A stretch of DNA of 64,000 nt from NCBI GenBank assembly GCA_951804985.1, contig OX638132.1:84386696-84450695 (forward strand). The letters run 5' to 3'. The position numbers were made by a program, and so were the translations under genes. The notes beneath the pieces are model-generated. The model ran no database searches. It was not told the origin of the DNA and saw only the letters and a list, made by a program, of their open reading frames with translations. This DNA comes from Dryomyza anilis. Lineage: Eukaryota > Arthropoda > Insecta > Diptera > Dryomyzidae. Each line of letters begins with the position of its first letter. Within the stretch, counting starts at the first letter, position 1. Positions 10,026-21,370 of this stretch are shown piece after piece.

Positions 10026-11524
10026 CGTTCCGTAAAAATATGTAGTTTAAATGGTATATAAAAAATAAAAGTAGCAGAGTAGAATATATAAAATACAATC
10101 AAAGAAAAAATTTAAAAAATATCTTCTTTGTGAGCTTTTGTTTTTTGAAACTAATTTTTACAAAAGAAATGTCCAGTGACGTTGTTGTGATCTGGGAAAT
10201 CCCGAAAGATTTTCTCAGGATTTTCGCAGTTTGTGACAAAAGAATAAATTAGTCAAATAATCTTTCCAACGATATTGTTAGGATCTAAGCAAATCCCAAA
10301 GAAACCACTTTTTCAGAAAATAAAAGTGCGAAGTCGCAGTTGTTTCCTTAACAAATTCTTAAGGAACCATCCGTAACTTAATTCCAATGAGTGGTTTTTA
10401 ATCCTCAAATGTTTGTTTCAATTTATTTTCATTTCTAATTAAGACCCTAAAAGAGCCTTCCCATCTAATTTTTTTCAAGCACAAAGACATTTTCAAGCCT
10501 AAAAGACAACCTTCTCATAACTAAAAGACTACTCAATTCTTCCATTTCAACTTCAATACAAATGTCCTCCAATTTACGTGTCCTCCAATTTACATTGTAC
10601 GAGTATTGTCGAAATCGAAATTAAAAATAATTAAAAGTCCTACTTTTACACAACCAAGACCACGGGACCCAACAAAATTTGAATAAGACGACTCCTGTTT
10701 AGTTTTGTATGAATACAGTTTACAATTCACGTTAATCGGAACCGTTTTCTAGAACATGGCATTTCGCAATGTTCGAAAAATGGAAAAAGTCGAAATCGAA
10801 AATTCGAAAATCAAAACATGGAACATGACATTTTGTTTTGAACGAAAGTGAAATGCCTGTATTGGTCTGAAATACTACTGAAACCTTTATTTACAGTATT
10901 TTGACAAAAATGTAATTTATTAAATCAATTTACATATTTTTTTTTATTTTTTACGATCATATTCTCTAAAATATTGTAATCTATACTCTCCGAATTATTT
11001 AGCCCTCTGTACAAAATCATTCCTATATATTTATTTTATTTTATACCTAATCAAAAGAATACCAATGAAATATATTTTTGCTCTATCGAACAAGTAGATT
11101 TTCATATTTCGAATGGTGTAAAATTTTCAATAAACATTGCAAATGCCTTCATATTCAGAAATATCTTAATCAATCCTATCATTAATCGTTTTCCACTTGA
11201 TTTTTGCACTCGTGAAAAAAAAATGTACTAAACAATACACGCCCGTATACACTTAACTACCAAAAACCCCAATTAAATAAATTAACTACATTGTTAGCTT
11301 GACATTTGGCACAATATCCAGTAACAATGCGCCCCGAGACAGTCCAGTACGAGTCATCAATTTGCGATGATCGTAAAAATGCAAAAACCGGCCAAAGATC
11401 TTTTCTACAAAATTTTTATTTTAGCCGGTTCTACGTAACTGTGCTACAATCTCTATGAGTAAAAAATTGGTACTTAATAGCAATGCTGTTGCGTATTACC
11501 AACACTTCAACTTGCGGCATTCGG
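10026..11524. other. Long unique AT-rich stretch
   Basis: No recognisable repeat unit or gene in 1.5 kb. A loosely repeated pair (GATCTGGGAAATCCCGAAAG near 10181 and GGATCTAAGCAAATCCCAAAG near 10281) may be an old duplication. 11325-11520 is somewhat GC-richer with CCGGCCAAAGATC and AGCCGGTTCTACG about 55 bases apart. No splice sites of quality were found. Confidence 0.35.
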
Positions 11525-12841
11525 ACACAGAGAAAAATAATTATATTAGAAGTGAAAATATTTATTGCAACTTAAATAACAACCAGATGTATAATATTTA
11601 TGAAAAAATTACAAAATATTATGAATAATACATAAGTATTTCATAATTTTCTGTTAATACCCTGAATACACATTATATGAATATTATGAATTATTCATAA
11701 GTACTGCGAATAATTCAATGCATAATTAATAAATATTATGAATACTTCATAAACAAAAACTCAGAATTCTTCATTAATATAATGAATAATTTATGAATTA
11801 TATAAAACTTTGTAAATACTTTGAAGATTTCATAGATTTCATACATAAATACTACGATTGATTAATAAATACTATGTTTTATTCATAAATACTATGATTT
11901 ATTCATAAATACTATGATTTATTCATAAATACTAAGATTTATTCATAAATACTATGAATATTTTTCATTTAAATTATGAATACTTCATAAATATTATAAA
12001 TACTTTATAATTACTATAAATATAATTACTATAATTACTATAAATATATCTTAAGCACTATAAATAATTCATAAATTCTATGAATACATCATAAAAACAA
12101 TGAATACTTCATGAATATATTATAAATTCTATAAATAATTGATAAATACTATGATTTCTACATACATACTGTGCTTACTTACTAAATACTATGAAAAATT
12201 CATAAATACTATGAAATAAACATAAATACAATGAAATATTCATATATACTATGAAATATTCATAAATACTATGAAATTTTCATAAATACAATGAAGTATT
12301 CATATATACTATAAAATATTTATAAATACTATGAAATATTCATAAATATTATGGAATATTCATGAATTCTATGAAATATACATATATACTGTAAAATATT
12401 CATAAATACTATGAAATATTCATAAATATTATGAAATATTCATTAATAATATGAGTAGTTTTTATTAATACTATGAATATTCTTCATTAATACTATGAAA
12501 ACATTATAAATTCTATGATAACTATATAAATATTATGAATAAATCCTAAATAGTATAAATTCTTCTTAAATGCTATCGATACACTTCAGAAATATCACGA
12601 ATTCTTTATTAAAGCTATGAATAATTCATTTATGCTATGAATACGTGGAAATATGAATTATAAACATGAAGTATAAACACTATGAATAATTCATAAACAC
12701 TATGAATAATTCATAAACACTATGAACACTTTATAAATACTTCCTAAGTTTTATGCATTATTCATAATAATAAAAAATATTGTAATTGGTTGATTTTTGA
12801 TTAATAAGTTCATCAAAATGATGAATATTTTTATACTGTGT
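11525..12841. repeat. ATTCATAAATACTATGAA minisatellite inside ACACAG termini
   Basis: From about 11580 to 12770 the 18-base unit ATTCATAAATACTATGAA is repeated dozens of times with variants (ATGAAATATTCATAAATA, ACTATGATTTATTCATAA). The unit is itself nearly palindromic (TTCATA/TATGAA). The array is bounded by ACACAGAGAAAAATAA at 11525 and an inverted ATTTTTATACTGTGT ending at 12841, so it is probably the expanded interior of one MITE. Confidence 0.7.
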
Positions 12842-13100
12842 ACTTTATTGGCTAAAACTGCATGTGGCTTAAATGCAACTGCGTTTGTCTAGTGTGCACA
12901 GAGCAAATTGTTGACCCTTCTTATTAAACGTCATAAATAAAAAATAAAATAAAAAAATAAAAAATAAAACACAGACCAACCGAAATCAAAGGAGGCTAAA
13001 AGAGGTCTGTGTGTTTGTGAATTTTGTTTGTTTAAGCTGCAAAAATATGGTTGGTGCTAGTAGCATAGATTAACCTAAAATAAAAATATGGCAAACACAT
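12842..13100. other. AT-rich DNA, nothing recognised
   Basis: Includes an AATAAAAAATAAAATAAAA run near 12936-12966. No gene signal. Confidence 0.35.
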
Positions 13101-13133
13101 GAAAAACGGCCAAAACGCCGCTGGCAACTTAAC

Positions 13134-13289
13134 CTGTTCGCGAACCTTTTGCGCAAGTGCAACGTTGGATGGCAGCACGATTGGCGAACGAACGATAGAG
13201 CGACCGAACGAACGATCGACTAACTGACTGACGGCACGACGAATTGACTTTTGCTACTTGGCAGCACTGGCTAGTCAGTCTGACTATCT
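13134..13289 (-). other. Candidate untranslated first exon on the minus strand
   Basis: Reading leftward from the predicted start at 13289, the sequence has the look of a fly 5' leader (GTCAGTCAGTTAGTCGATCG, repeated CGTTCGTTCGG). It ends at CGCGAACAG followed by GTTAAGTTG, a good donor, with the exon's last base at 13134. It is open for 69 codons from upstream, but the frame crosses the promoter and looks accidental. I infer a non-coding exon; RNA evidence would be needed to confirm it. Confidence 0.3.
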
Positions 13290-13323
13290 GACTAAAGTCT
13301 GTCTGTCCGTCTGCCTTTATATA
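13286..13323 (-). promoter_or_regulatory. Candidate TATA + Inr core promoter (minus strand)
   Basis: On the minus strand TATATAAAGG (plus 13314-13323) lies upstream of TCAGAT (plus 13286-13291). The TATAAA T is 32 bases before the Inr A at 13289, which fits the usual spacing. The Inr matches TCAKTY at 5 of 6 positions. A second Inr-like TTAGTC lies 4 bases upstream. Confidence 0.35.
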
Positions 13324-14060
13324 CGCCATTTTTGGCAACGCAAGTTGGCTGCCTTCAATATTTTATTTTTATTTTTGTTACTGTTGCTGCCTAGCTCTAA
13401 CTTAGCTCCAACTTAAGCTAGTTCTTAATGTTTTTTTTCTTATTTTTTATTGCACAATATTTGCGAAATTCTTTTGGCCACGTTTACAGTTGTAGCCCTG
13501 TCTTAGTCGCTGCCGCCATCGTCACCGCCACCACCACCACCACAAACATTTGACTTTTAACTTTACGTAACGCATTGTTGTTGTTGTTGTTTTTCTTGTT
13601 GTTGTTGTTGTTGGGCCACATTCTGCATAGTTTGCGCTTTGCAGATGGCGCTGCAAGGCAACGTTTTGACCATATGTTGCTCGTGCAGTTGGCCAAAAGG
13701 TGCCAGCAGCCACAGCAGCTTAATTAAAACTTGGCTTTAATTGGCCGCCATGTTCTGACCCAAAAATAGTTATCGTGCAAAGTGCAAAAATTCAGCGCCA
13801 AATTCTTTCAAGGACAGCATTTGATAATGTCATCATTGGGCGCCGAATAAAGTTTAAATGGTAGTCGTTGTGTTCTTGCTATTGCTAACGTTTTTGTTGT
13901 ACTTTTGATTGCAATTGTTGCTGTCAGTTATCTACACAGGTGCCATGTTGCTCCTGCAGGACAATCGCAGAAAGTTACACGTGCCGCGCGAGAGTCGCGT
14001 CCATGCAATTGAGCCAAAGGAGTCGCCAGGATGAAAATTTGTGTTTCACTTAACCGGCTG
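13322..14060. other. Higher-GC island with GTT/GGT triplets and GCCAT motifs
   Basis: Repeat-free DNA with (CCA)n near 13528-13541 and (GTT)n at about 13574-13612. GCCAT cores, as bound by Pho/YY1, appear near 13326, 13506, 13746 and 13942, so a Polycomb-type element is conceivable. Frames on the minus strand are low-complexity N/T/W runs and are not accepted as genes. Confidence 0.35.
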
Positions 14061-15380
14061 CGTTATTAAATTAGCAAAAGTTTTTAAATTGGCATTAAGT
14101 AATTTCAGTTGTATTTTATAAAGTTAGAGTTATTTTAACTGTAGCGAAAATATATATTAAAAAAAAAAAGAATTAACTTGTACGCGTTAAGTGAGCACTT
14201 TGTGTTGCAAATTTAAATTAAATTATAAAAAAATATTGTATAGCTTATTATTTAAAATTTAATTTTAAATACAATTATTTATTAAAATACATTTTGTTTA
14301 AATTCGATCTCAAAATTGAATTTTCTTTTTTCAATTACACTTAATTTATCTTTAAAAATATTATTGCGTATATCATATTTTTGTGTCAAACATATTTTGT
14401 TTCTGTCAAATAAATATTACTTGTAGCAAACATATATTGTTTGCATTAAACAGTACACATATATCGGTGTTTTCATCAAATTTCGTTTGCAGTAAACATA
14501 TTGTGGTAAATATATTGAGTGTGTATTAAACATATTTTGTTTGTAGTAAGCATATTTAGTTCGGTGTAAACATATTTTTAACAGCCAAATTATTTTTTAA
14601 AATAGTAAAATTTGTATGTTATTCAATTGTGTAATACTGCTTACTTGATTTATAAATAGTTTAAAATAAATTAATTGATGAACTTTTTTTACGATCTTTT
14701 TATTTTTCTAAAATAAAATTCGAAAAATAATTTCATTGAAAAATAAATTTGAAAGAAATAATTAAATATAAAAAATTTGCAAAAAATATTCTATGAAAAA
14801 AAATTGTAAATTTTTTTTTTTCAAAAAAAATTGTAAATTTTTTTTTTTCAAAAAAAATTTGCCGAAAAAAAAGTTTTTGTTTAAAAAAAAATAAGAAAAA
14901 ATTCTTCAATAAATTGTTTTTTTCTCTTTTAACTTTTTATTAATAAAATTATTATAATTATAAATAATAAATAAATTTGTTATAAAACATTTGACTAATT
15001 TATGCATGTCGCATACAAGAAGTATTTGAGAACTGAGAAGTATGGCAAAAATTGAACGAAAAATAAATATTTCGATTGAAATTTGGTTTGATGAACAGCA
15101 TTCCTCAATATGATGTACATATATTTTGTATTTTATGTATTTGTTCATTAATATGATGAAAAGTATTTTTCACACATACTTCATCATGTTGAAGAACAGT
15201 TTTTCGGTCATTCATTAATTGATAATGAATTCATAACACTAATGTTTTGTAGTTATCAGTATTATGAATCGTTTTTCAATTCAATGAATCATATTTTGAA
15301 GAACAAAATCCATCTATATAGTTATGATTTGTTACTGTGTATGATTCATGACTACTATTTTTTTTATTAGTAGTAGTGGG
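14061..15380. other. AT-rich DNA with degenerate AAACATATTTTGTTTG repeats
   Basis: At 14385-14580 the motif AAACATATTTTGTTTGTAGT recurs about six times with a period near 30 bases. At 14796-14866 a block of AAAAAAAATTGTAAATTTTT is duplicated at 33 bases. The remainder, including 15130-15340 with ATTCATAA/TTATGAAT words, resembles the 11.5-12.8 kb family. No gene. Confidence 0.45.
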
Positions 15381-15387
15381 GAAAAAG

Positions 15388-15424
15388 TGAACGCCGCTAA
15401 TGGTGTCTTAATTAGCGGCGTTCA
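15388..15424. repeat. Perfect 14-bp GC-rich hairpin
   Basis: TGAACGCCGCTAAT (15388-15401) and ATTAGCGGCGTTCA (15411-15424) are exact complements around a 9-base loop. The stem is far GC-richer than its flanks. Nothing here says whether it is a mobile-element tip, an RNA hairpin or a protein site. Confidence 0.85.
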
Positions 15425-15428
15425 TTCA

Positions 15429-16226
15429 TACACAGAAAAAAAATGTGCATAAATATTATGTATAGAGAACATAATAATTTTGTTCATAGTATTTATGTAT
15501 AAATTCTAATATTTATTGATTTTTTGATAATAATGGTGAATCCAAATATATTAAGGACATTGATTTAACACCAGATAGATATATTTTATGTATTATTTAC
15601 ATACAAATTTCAGATTTTGGGTTTCTGTAGGGATTGTAGATTTGGTTTGTGTATAAGACATATTTGGTTTGGGAACAAACTATATAATCGAATATCGTTA
15701 TTCGAAATATAATCGAAAATATTTGAAATCGAATATTTTCAGTCGAATATACAAGTGTATACAATTCGTTGGTTTTATTTCGTAAACATTTTTAATCAAA
15801 TAAGCATTTTATTGAATATATGTTAAGAAAACGAATGCGTAACAACTGAAATTAATTTATAGAAGCAGAGACGAAATCGATGGAGTCGGAGTAGAAGAAC
15901 TTGGCTTTGGTAAAATATACGGTTGTAGTGTAAAGGTAAAAGTGTAAGATAAATAAAATAAAATAAATGACATAAATAAATAAATAAATAACAGCTCTGT
16001 ACAGAACCACCACCGCAATACGAAACAATAAATAATATTAAATAATATTAAATAATGTAAAATGACATAAATGTTGAGATTGTGTGCATAAAATGTATGA
16101 AAATGTGTACATAAAATATATGGAATTAATACATAAATACGATGAAATTGGTCCTTGGTTGAGGTACTCGACAAAATACATAACATAAATGTACAAATAC
16201 ATAAAATAATCTTTTTTTCTGTGTAA
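15429..16226. mobile_element. TACACAGAAAAAAA-ended non-autonomous element (about 800 bp)
   Basis: It starts at TACACAGAAAAAAAATGTGC and ends at ATCTTTTTTTCTGTGTA; the 14-bp ends are inverted. The interior carries ATAAATATTATG and ACATAAATGTACAAATACAT words, kin of the 11.5-kb array, and GGTCCTTGGTTGAGG, matched at about 17739-17755. A 153-codon minus-strand frame runs over this low-complexity interior and is not a credible gene. Confidence 0.5.
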
Positions 16227-16597
16227 TATATATGGAAAAAATCATTCTGTTTATGAACTATTCTTCGTATATACGAATCGCATAATTTGTGCGAAATTGA
16301 TATAATAAACACTTTCATAATTGTTATGAATTGCGTTCATTGAGGTATTTATATTTTGAGGCAAAGCAGCGCAGCCTCTACGTCGCGTGCAATTCAGCCG
16401 AGTCTAAAGGCGATTCTGAAAAATAAAATACCAGTCCACAAAAAGGAGCATAGAAAATACAACACAAAGTAGAAAATACAACATGATCGTATGTGTGACC
16501 TGCAACCATTTTGACCATTCTAAAAATAGATATTTTTAGGTCACATGGGGCGGATTTTTATAGTCGGTCGGGCACGACTATGGAATACCCTACACCT
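16227..16597. other. Unique stretch leading into an INE-1-like element
   Basis: 16360-16440 is locally GC-richer. ATAGTCGGTCGGGCACGACT at 16559-16578, with arms ATAGTCG and CGACTAT, is a short hairpin adjoining the element; a related ATAGTCGGT occurs near 59232. Confidence 0.35.
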
Positions 16598-17376
16598 TTG
16601 GTGGGGATATTAATGTGGGATATTTAATTGCATACCTTAATTTTAAAGATTTTAAATATGCTGAACCTCCCCATCCTCAGAATATTATTCACATATCAGA
16701 AATTGACGTCTTTTATTCCCATAAATTAAAAAATTTATATAAAAGTATAAAAAAACTAATAAAAAATTATGCACAAAGTTAATATACCCTGTACCTCATA
16801 GGTGTAGGGTATAAAAAATAGAAACATATAATTGGGCGGACAACGTCTATATTTAAAATTGAAAGGCTAATATTTCATAGATTTGATTTTAATAATTTAC
16901 GGATCAAATTTTCACTATGAAAACCCGGGAAATAATGAAAAAGACAAAAGCCAAAAATGGGCATAATCCGCCCACTTTTGGACCACATATTTTTAGGTGA
17001 ATTATAACAATACGTTTTAAATTCTATATCTATAATACTTTTCGAGTTATTAGTTCCAAAAGAGTTATATAAAAGTGACTTGTATGGGACGTGGGCGTGT
17101 CCGTTGACCGATTTGGCTCATTTTCAAACTCAGTTCCTTTTTTTGGCTAAAATATAATAATACGAAATTTTATCGCATTCTGATCAGTATTTCTCAAGTT
17201 ATTCTGTATTCGGATAGCAAGACGGACAGACACACGGACATGGCTAAACGGACTCGGGTAGTGATGCTGATCAAGAATATATATACTTTTCCATACCGGA
17301 CACGCCTCCTAAGGGGCGTTACAATATATGCACAAAGTTAATATACCCTGTACCTCATAGGTGTAGGGTATAAAAA
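16598..17376 (+). mobile_element. INE-1/DINE-1-like element, copy 1, with duplicated terminus
   Basis: The block GACATGGCTAAACGGACTCG, GTAGTGATGCTGATCAAG, AATATATATACTTTTCCATA corresponds to the conserved part of the Drosophila INE-1/DINE-1 family as I know it, and the end is TATACCCTG...GTGTAGGGTATAAAA. These are short non-coding Helitron-like elements. The final roughly 50 bases (17327-17376) also occur exactly at 16768-16817 inside the element; copy 2 (42829-43550, opposite strand) lacks that internal copy. No ORF. Confidence 0.8.
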
Positions 17377-17584
17377 GTAATATTTTTTTTTTTGGAATAT
17401 CTACTAAGATCCACAGCACTCAGACAGCCCATATCCATTGTACTGTGAAATGTATTCCTACAATTTTGTGGTTAATATCATCACGAGCCCACATGCCCAA
17501 GCCGGGATTCGAACCCGAGACCTTCAGAATGCAAGTCCAGCGCGCTACCTCTGGACTGCTGAGGCCGGCTAAAAAAAGTAATAT
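17372..17584 (-). mobile_element. tRNA-derived SINE, family B, with 12-bp target-site duplication
   Basis: On the minus strand the head reads CAGAGGTAGCGCGCTGGAC with a perfect B box GGTTCGAATCC, then a body of about 110 bp and an A-tail (plus-strand T run 17384-17392). AAAAAGTAATAT flanks it at 17372-17383 and 17573-17584. The anticodon arm cannot form a normal 7-base loop, so it is a SINE rather than a tRNA gene. It landed in the last bases of the INE-1-like element. Confidence 0.88.
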
Positions 17585-17599
17585 AATAAAAAGAACAAA

Positions 17600-18260
17600 A
17601 TAAAAAAAAATATAGTTTTTTTTTAATAGTTAAAAGTTCATAAATATCAAGAATTTTTTTCATAATTATTACGGAAGCGTTCATCAATATTATGAACTTT
17701 TTCATTACGGTTTTTTGAACGATTCATAAATTGGATGAATTTGGTCATTGGTTGAGTCGTAATGAAATATTCATAAAATTGATGAACAAATTCATAAATA
17801 GAACTAAGTTTTTTTCTGATACGAAAATTCATGTTGAGTAGTGTTATTACAAATTAGTTGACCAATTACTTCATTTTGATTATTTGATATTCAAAATATT
17901 AACTAAAAATCAAACAACTTTTCGTTTATTTCTAATCGTAATCAACATTTTTAAACGCAATCAGAAATTTATTTAGTAGTAATTTCAAAAGTAATGATTT
18001 TGATTGATCTCGTTTTAATGACTTTAAGTGCATTTAAATACTGAAAAGTGCAATGAAATAAAACCTATTTATAATAGTTCCCAGCTTACACATGGTGTGT
18101 GTTTAATGACGTATTTAATAAAACCCATATTGACCTCATTCTTAAACTTACAATGGTAAAGTAATCAAAACCTATAACAAATCGTACCAACTAAGCAGCT
18201 ATTTCCTGGCTGTCACCTACTTGTCTATCAAAACAAAAACCATTAAACAATTAATTAATT
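17600..18260. other. AT-rich DNA with old ATTCATAA element fragment
   Basis: 17640-17830 has ATTCATAAA/TATGAA words and GGTCATTGGTTGAG, shared with the element at 15.4-16.2 kb, and ends TTTTTTTCTGATA. The remainder is unremarkable. Confidence 0.4.
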
Positions 18261-18790
18261 GGCTAATTAACAAAAACAACAACAGCAAATAACAACAAGA
18301 GAACAGCAATTACAACAACCAACAATTACTCGGTGGAACACAGTACCGTTAAGAAAGAAGCGCTTGCTGCTCATGCAGCGGAATAAATGAATTGAATGAG
18401 TTGCCCGGTCTTGCGTTGAAGCGAGCGAGCAACTTATTAGCCTCCAGTGCAAGACGGACAAACAAAATCAACAAAAAAAAAACCTGAGCACTTCCATGAA
18501 CATAATGATGATAATGTGATGATGATGATGATGAAAAAGACGATGATGCAGTAGCAAAACGGTAGCAGCACAAGTTGCCCAAGAAAAACATGTTTGTTTG
18601 GCAGCAAATCAAATAAATGGTTGAGGGAAAAAATGCTGCAACTTTTTGCTGCTGTTGCGCTCAACCAAAGCCCTTCGGAGGAGGTCACAAAGCAGCGTTT
18701 AGCGTGCATTACTCTGACAGATGATGACACTAGTTTGGCTTTGGATGACAGCAATGGCGCTCAACTGTCAACGACGATGAAATTATAGTC
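18260..18790. other. Repeat-free island with a coding-like frame
   Basis: Contains CAA/GAT triplet tracts. On the plus strand 18591-18788 is open, and its last 50 codons (from about 18640) have balanced composition, with SPSEEV and TDDDTSLALDD patches. The minus strand is open as well, and no convincing splice acceptor or start context is seen. It may be an exon fragment, regulatory DNA or chance. Function unknown. Confidence 0.25.
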
Positions 18791-19436
18791 ATTTGACAAA
18801 TTGATAAATTTCTATATTTTATGATTTTTTGTAACACAAATTCAATTTAATATAAATTGAATAAATATTGTGTTATTCATTGTAATTACTTGAATTTGTT
18901 AGGCTTTATTATATTTCCACATTTTTGCACCTTTCCCGAAATGATATGACGATAATTTTTCAATGCCATAAAATAATGATAAATTTTCGATATAAAATGA
19001 TTATATTTCTTAATTTGGAACGAAATTTTGATATTTGAAAAATTTGAAAACACATTTTGAAACACATTTCTTTAAAATATTCTTCTTTTAGTTTCCTAGG
19101 CCACAATCAATATTTGGTTGTCCGCTGAAAAATGAAATCGATGAATTCCAATTGAACTCATTTTATTTCGATTAAACACAGCAATATTTACCATCTCAAA
19201 CTTAAAATTACCAAATGTGAGATTTGGTAACTCAGAAGAAAGTGCAAAAGAAATACCAAAACTGAAAGAGTATCTTTTGTGAATATTTGAATACCAAAAT
19301 TTACAGACATTTGGTGTACTCACAGTTTCATGGTATTGGTACGACATTGTACGAATACGACAGTACAGCAATTGAACTGTGAGCACCACTTTTCTATTCG
19401 TTAAAATATTTCGTCAAATAAATGCAGCTGATTCTA
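18791..19436. other. AT-rich DNA, nothing recognised
   Basis: 19110-19390 is mildly GC-richer and open for 97 codons on the minus strand, without recognisable domains. Confidence 0.35.
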
Positions 19437-19740
19437 ATGGGAGTGGCTTTAAATCCCCAAGCACAAAATCCCCAATCACAAAAGCCCCAAACACAAAAGC
19501 CCCAAACACAAAAGCCCCAAGTTTTTGAATAAGCCTCAAACACATAAGCCCCAAACATAAAAGCTCCAAACACAAACAGCCTAACCAATAAACGAAATAA
19601 TGTCGACTTTGAAGAAAGTATCAACTTTTTGACAAATAAATATTAGAGAAAATTGTCGAAAAAACTGATACTATCTTTAGAGCCGACTTTATTTCGCTTA
19701 TTGGTTAGGCTGAAAAGCTCCAAACACAAAGGCCCCAAAT
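19437..19740. repeat. CACAAAAGCCCCAAA minisatellite split by a foldback insertion
   Basis: Units of 13-15 bases (CAAACACAAAAGCCCC) repeat at 19449-19576 and resume at 19713-19740. The interruption is the palindromic element at 19577-19712. Confidence 0.8.
19577..19712. mobile_element. Foldback MITE inside the minisatellite
   Basis: Left arm CAGCCTAACCAATAAACGAA pairs with the right end (complement CAGCCTAACCAATAAGCGAA) and pairing continues imperfectly through AAGTATCAACTTTTT for about 55 bases. The flanking minisatellite is AAACACAAA on the left and AAAAGCTCC on the right. Confidence 0.75.
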
Positions 19741-20335
19741 ATTAAATTGCGAAATACATAAAAATCCCCAGAATCTGATAATTCCTCTAAATTTTGGGGA
19801 ATGTTAGATACATTTTCTTTATTGCTCAAATTGAAAAAGAAAAAGTCCACCCACTTATACTTGAACAAAGCTGAGTCAGACATTGAAAGGTTAGGTGCAA
19901 TTTAGGCTAAATTTATTTCTTTATTTTTTTCTGGGTTATCAATGAAAACGTTTGCAAAAGAAAACTTAAACAAATTATAGAAGAACTGGGTAAATATATG
20001 ATGCTTCTTAAAACTACTATAGATAAAATAGAATCTGGCGTAGAAATTATTGAGTAAAATTCGAATGCAGAACGGTACAAAAAAAATTGAACGAAGAGAA
20101 AACATTATATATTGAAAATATATTAGTCACAATATTTCAATATGCAGTTAATACAAATAAATTGAAAGTAATTTGAAAACATCACAATTTTGGTAGTACT
20201 TATTAGAAGTTTCCTATAAACATTACAGAAAATGGTATATTTTGTGGTAGATTCACTGCAACTACTAAAACAAATAGATGTTTTTCCTGCAAATATTTAC
20301 AAATTTCATAGATAGTAATTAAAAATATACAAATA
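19741..20335. other. AT-rich DNA, nothing recognised
   Basis: Short frames on the minus strand only; no repeat partner in the window. Confidence 0.35.
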
Positions 20336-20464
20336 AAGGGTTTTTCAATAAGAGCGCTACAAAAGTTTCTTTCAAAGGTTTTTCAACAGGGACGCTACAA
20401 AAGTAGAGCGGCAGGGACAGCAAACGACGCCATATTTCTTGCCGCTCTTTTGACATTTCTCCTC
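20336..20464 (+). mobile_element. Tc1/mariner-type MITE, left end only (copy 1)
   Basis: It starts after a TA (20334-20335) with AAGGGTTTTTCAATAAGAGC, contains the second nested end GGTTTTTCAACAGGGACGC and reaches CTTTTGACATTTCTCCTC, as in 37733 and 51910. The transposase-derived middle and right end are missing; the sequence passes directly into the Helitron minisatellite, so a deletion joined the two elements. Confidence 0.8.
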
Positions 20465-21216
20465 TAAAAACTAAAAACAAAAAACTAAAATTCATCACAC
20501 TAAAACTCACCACACTAAAACTCACCACAATAAAACTCACCACGCTAAACTCACCACACTAAAAATTCACCATACTAAAACTCACCACACCAAAAATCAC
20601 CACACTAAAACTCACCACACCAAAATTCACCACACTAAAACTCACCACACTAAAACTCAAACACAATAAAGCTCACCACACTAAAACTCACCACACTAAA
20701 AATTCACCACACTAAAACTCACCAGACTAAAAACTCACCACACCAAAACTCACCACACTAAAACTCACCACACTAAAACTCACCACAATAAAACTCACCA
20801 CACTAAAACTCACTACACTAAAAATTCACCACACTAAAACTCACCACATTAAAACTAACTACACTAAAACTTCTACTGGGAAAAACTCTACGGGGAAGAA
20901 TTCTACCGGAAAGAGTTCTACCGGGAAGAATTCTACGGTAAAGCGTTCCATGGGGAAGAATTTTACGGCGAAGATTTCTACTGGGAAGAATTCTACGGCG
21001 AAATATTCTACTGTCTGAATTGTCTTTGAGAAAAGTTGTTTTGTGGAGAATTATTATTTGGTTACTACATTTATAAAACCAATAAAAACTTCCACAGCGA
21101 AGCACGGGCCCCTGATATAAAAAATTATAATAATGTTTTTTTTTTATATTAATAAAATCGCTTTATATCTTTGAATTCACAAAATCTTGGCACGAGTCGT
21201 GCACGGGTCCAGCTAG
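20465..21216 (+). mobile_element. Helitron (non-autonomous), copy 1, 5' truncated
   Basis: The 3' end is diagnostic: hairpin GCACGAGTCGTGC (21190-21202), then CTAG (21213-21216), then host T. Upstream lie an ACCACACTAAAACTC minisatellite (about 20490-20870), a second tandem block GGGAAGAATTCTAC (20876-21010) and the conserved TTACTACATTTATAAAACCA. The TC 5' end is lost at the junction with the MITE at 20336. No Rep/helicase coding. Confidence 0.85.
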
Positions 21217-21370
21217 TCATAAATATATTCGATGTGAAAAGAAAAAGAACTAAATTCACATTTTATGTGCAATATTTGTCTTCAATTTCACATTTTTCTT
21301 CACTTCACTTCACAAAATACGACACCAAAAAACATGCCTCAGGGCTACTCTCAAATACAACACTTGTGCA

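Noticed and set aside
15857..16318. 153-codon frame on the minus strand
   Set aside because: It covers the low-complexity interior and right edge of a non-autonomous element; composition is F/Y/I-rich with no domain.
17500..17572. tRNA-Ala-like gene on the minus strand
   Set aside because: Perfect B box but abnormal anticodon loop, A-tail and a 12-bp target duplication show a SINE.
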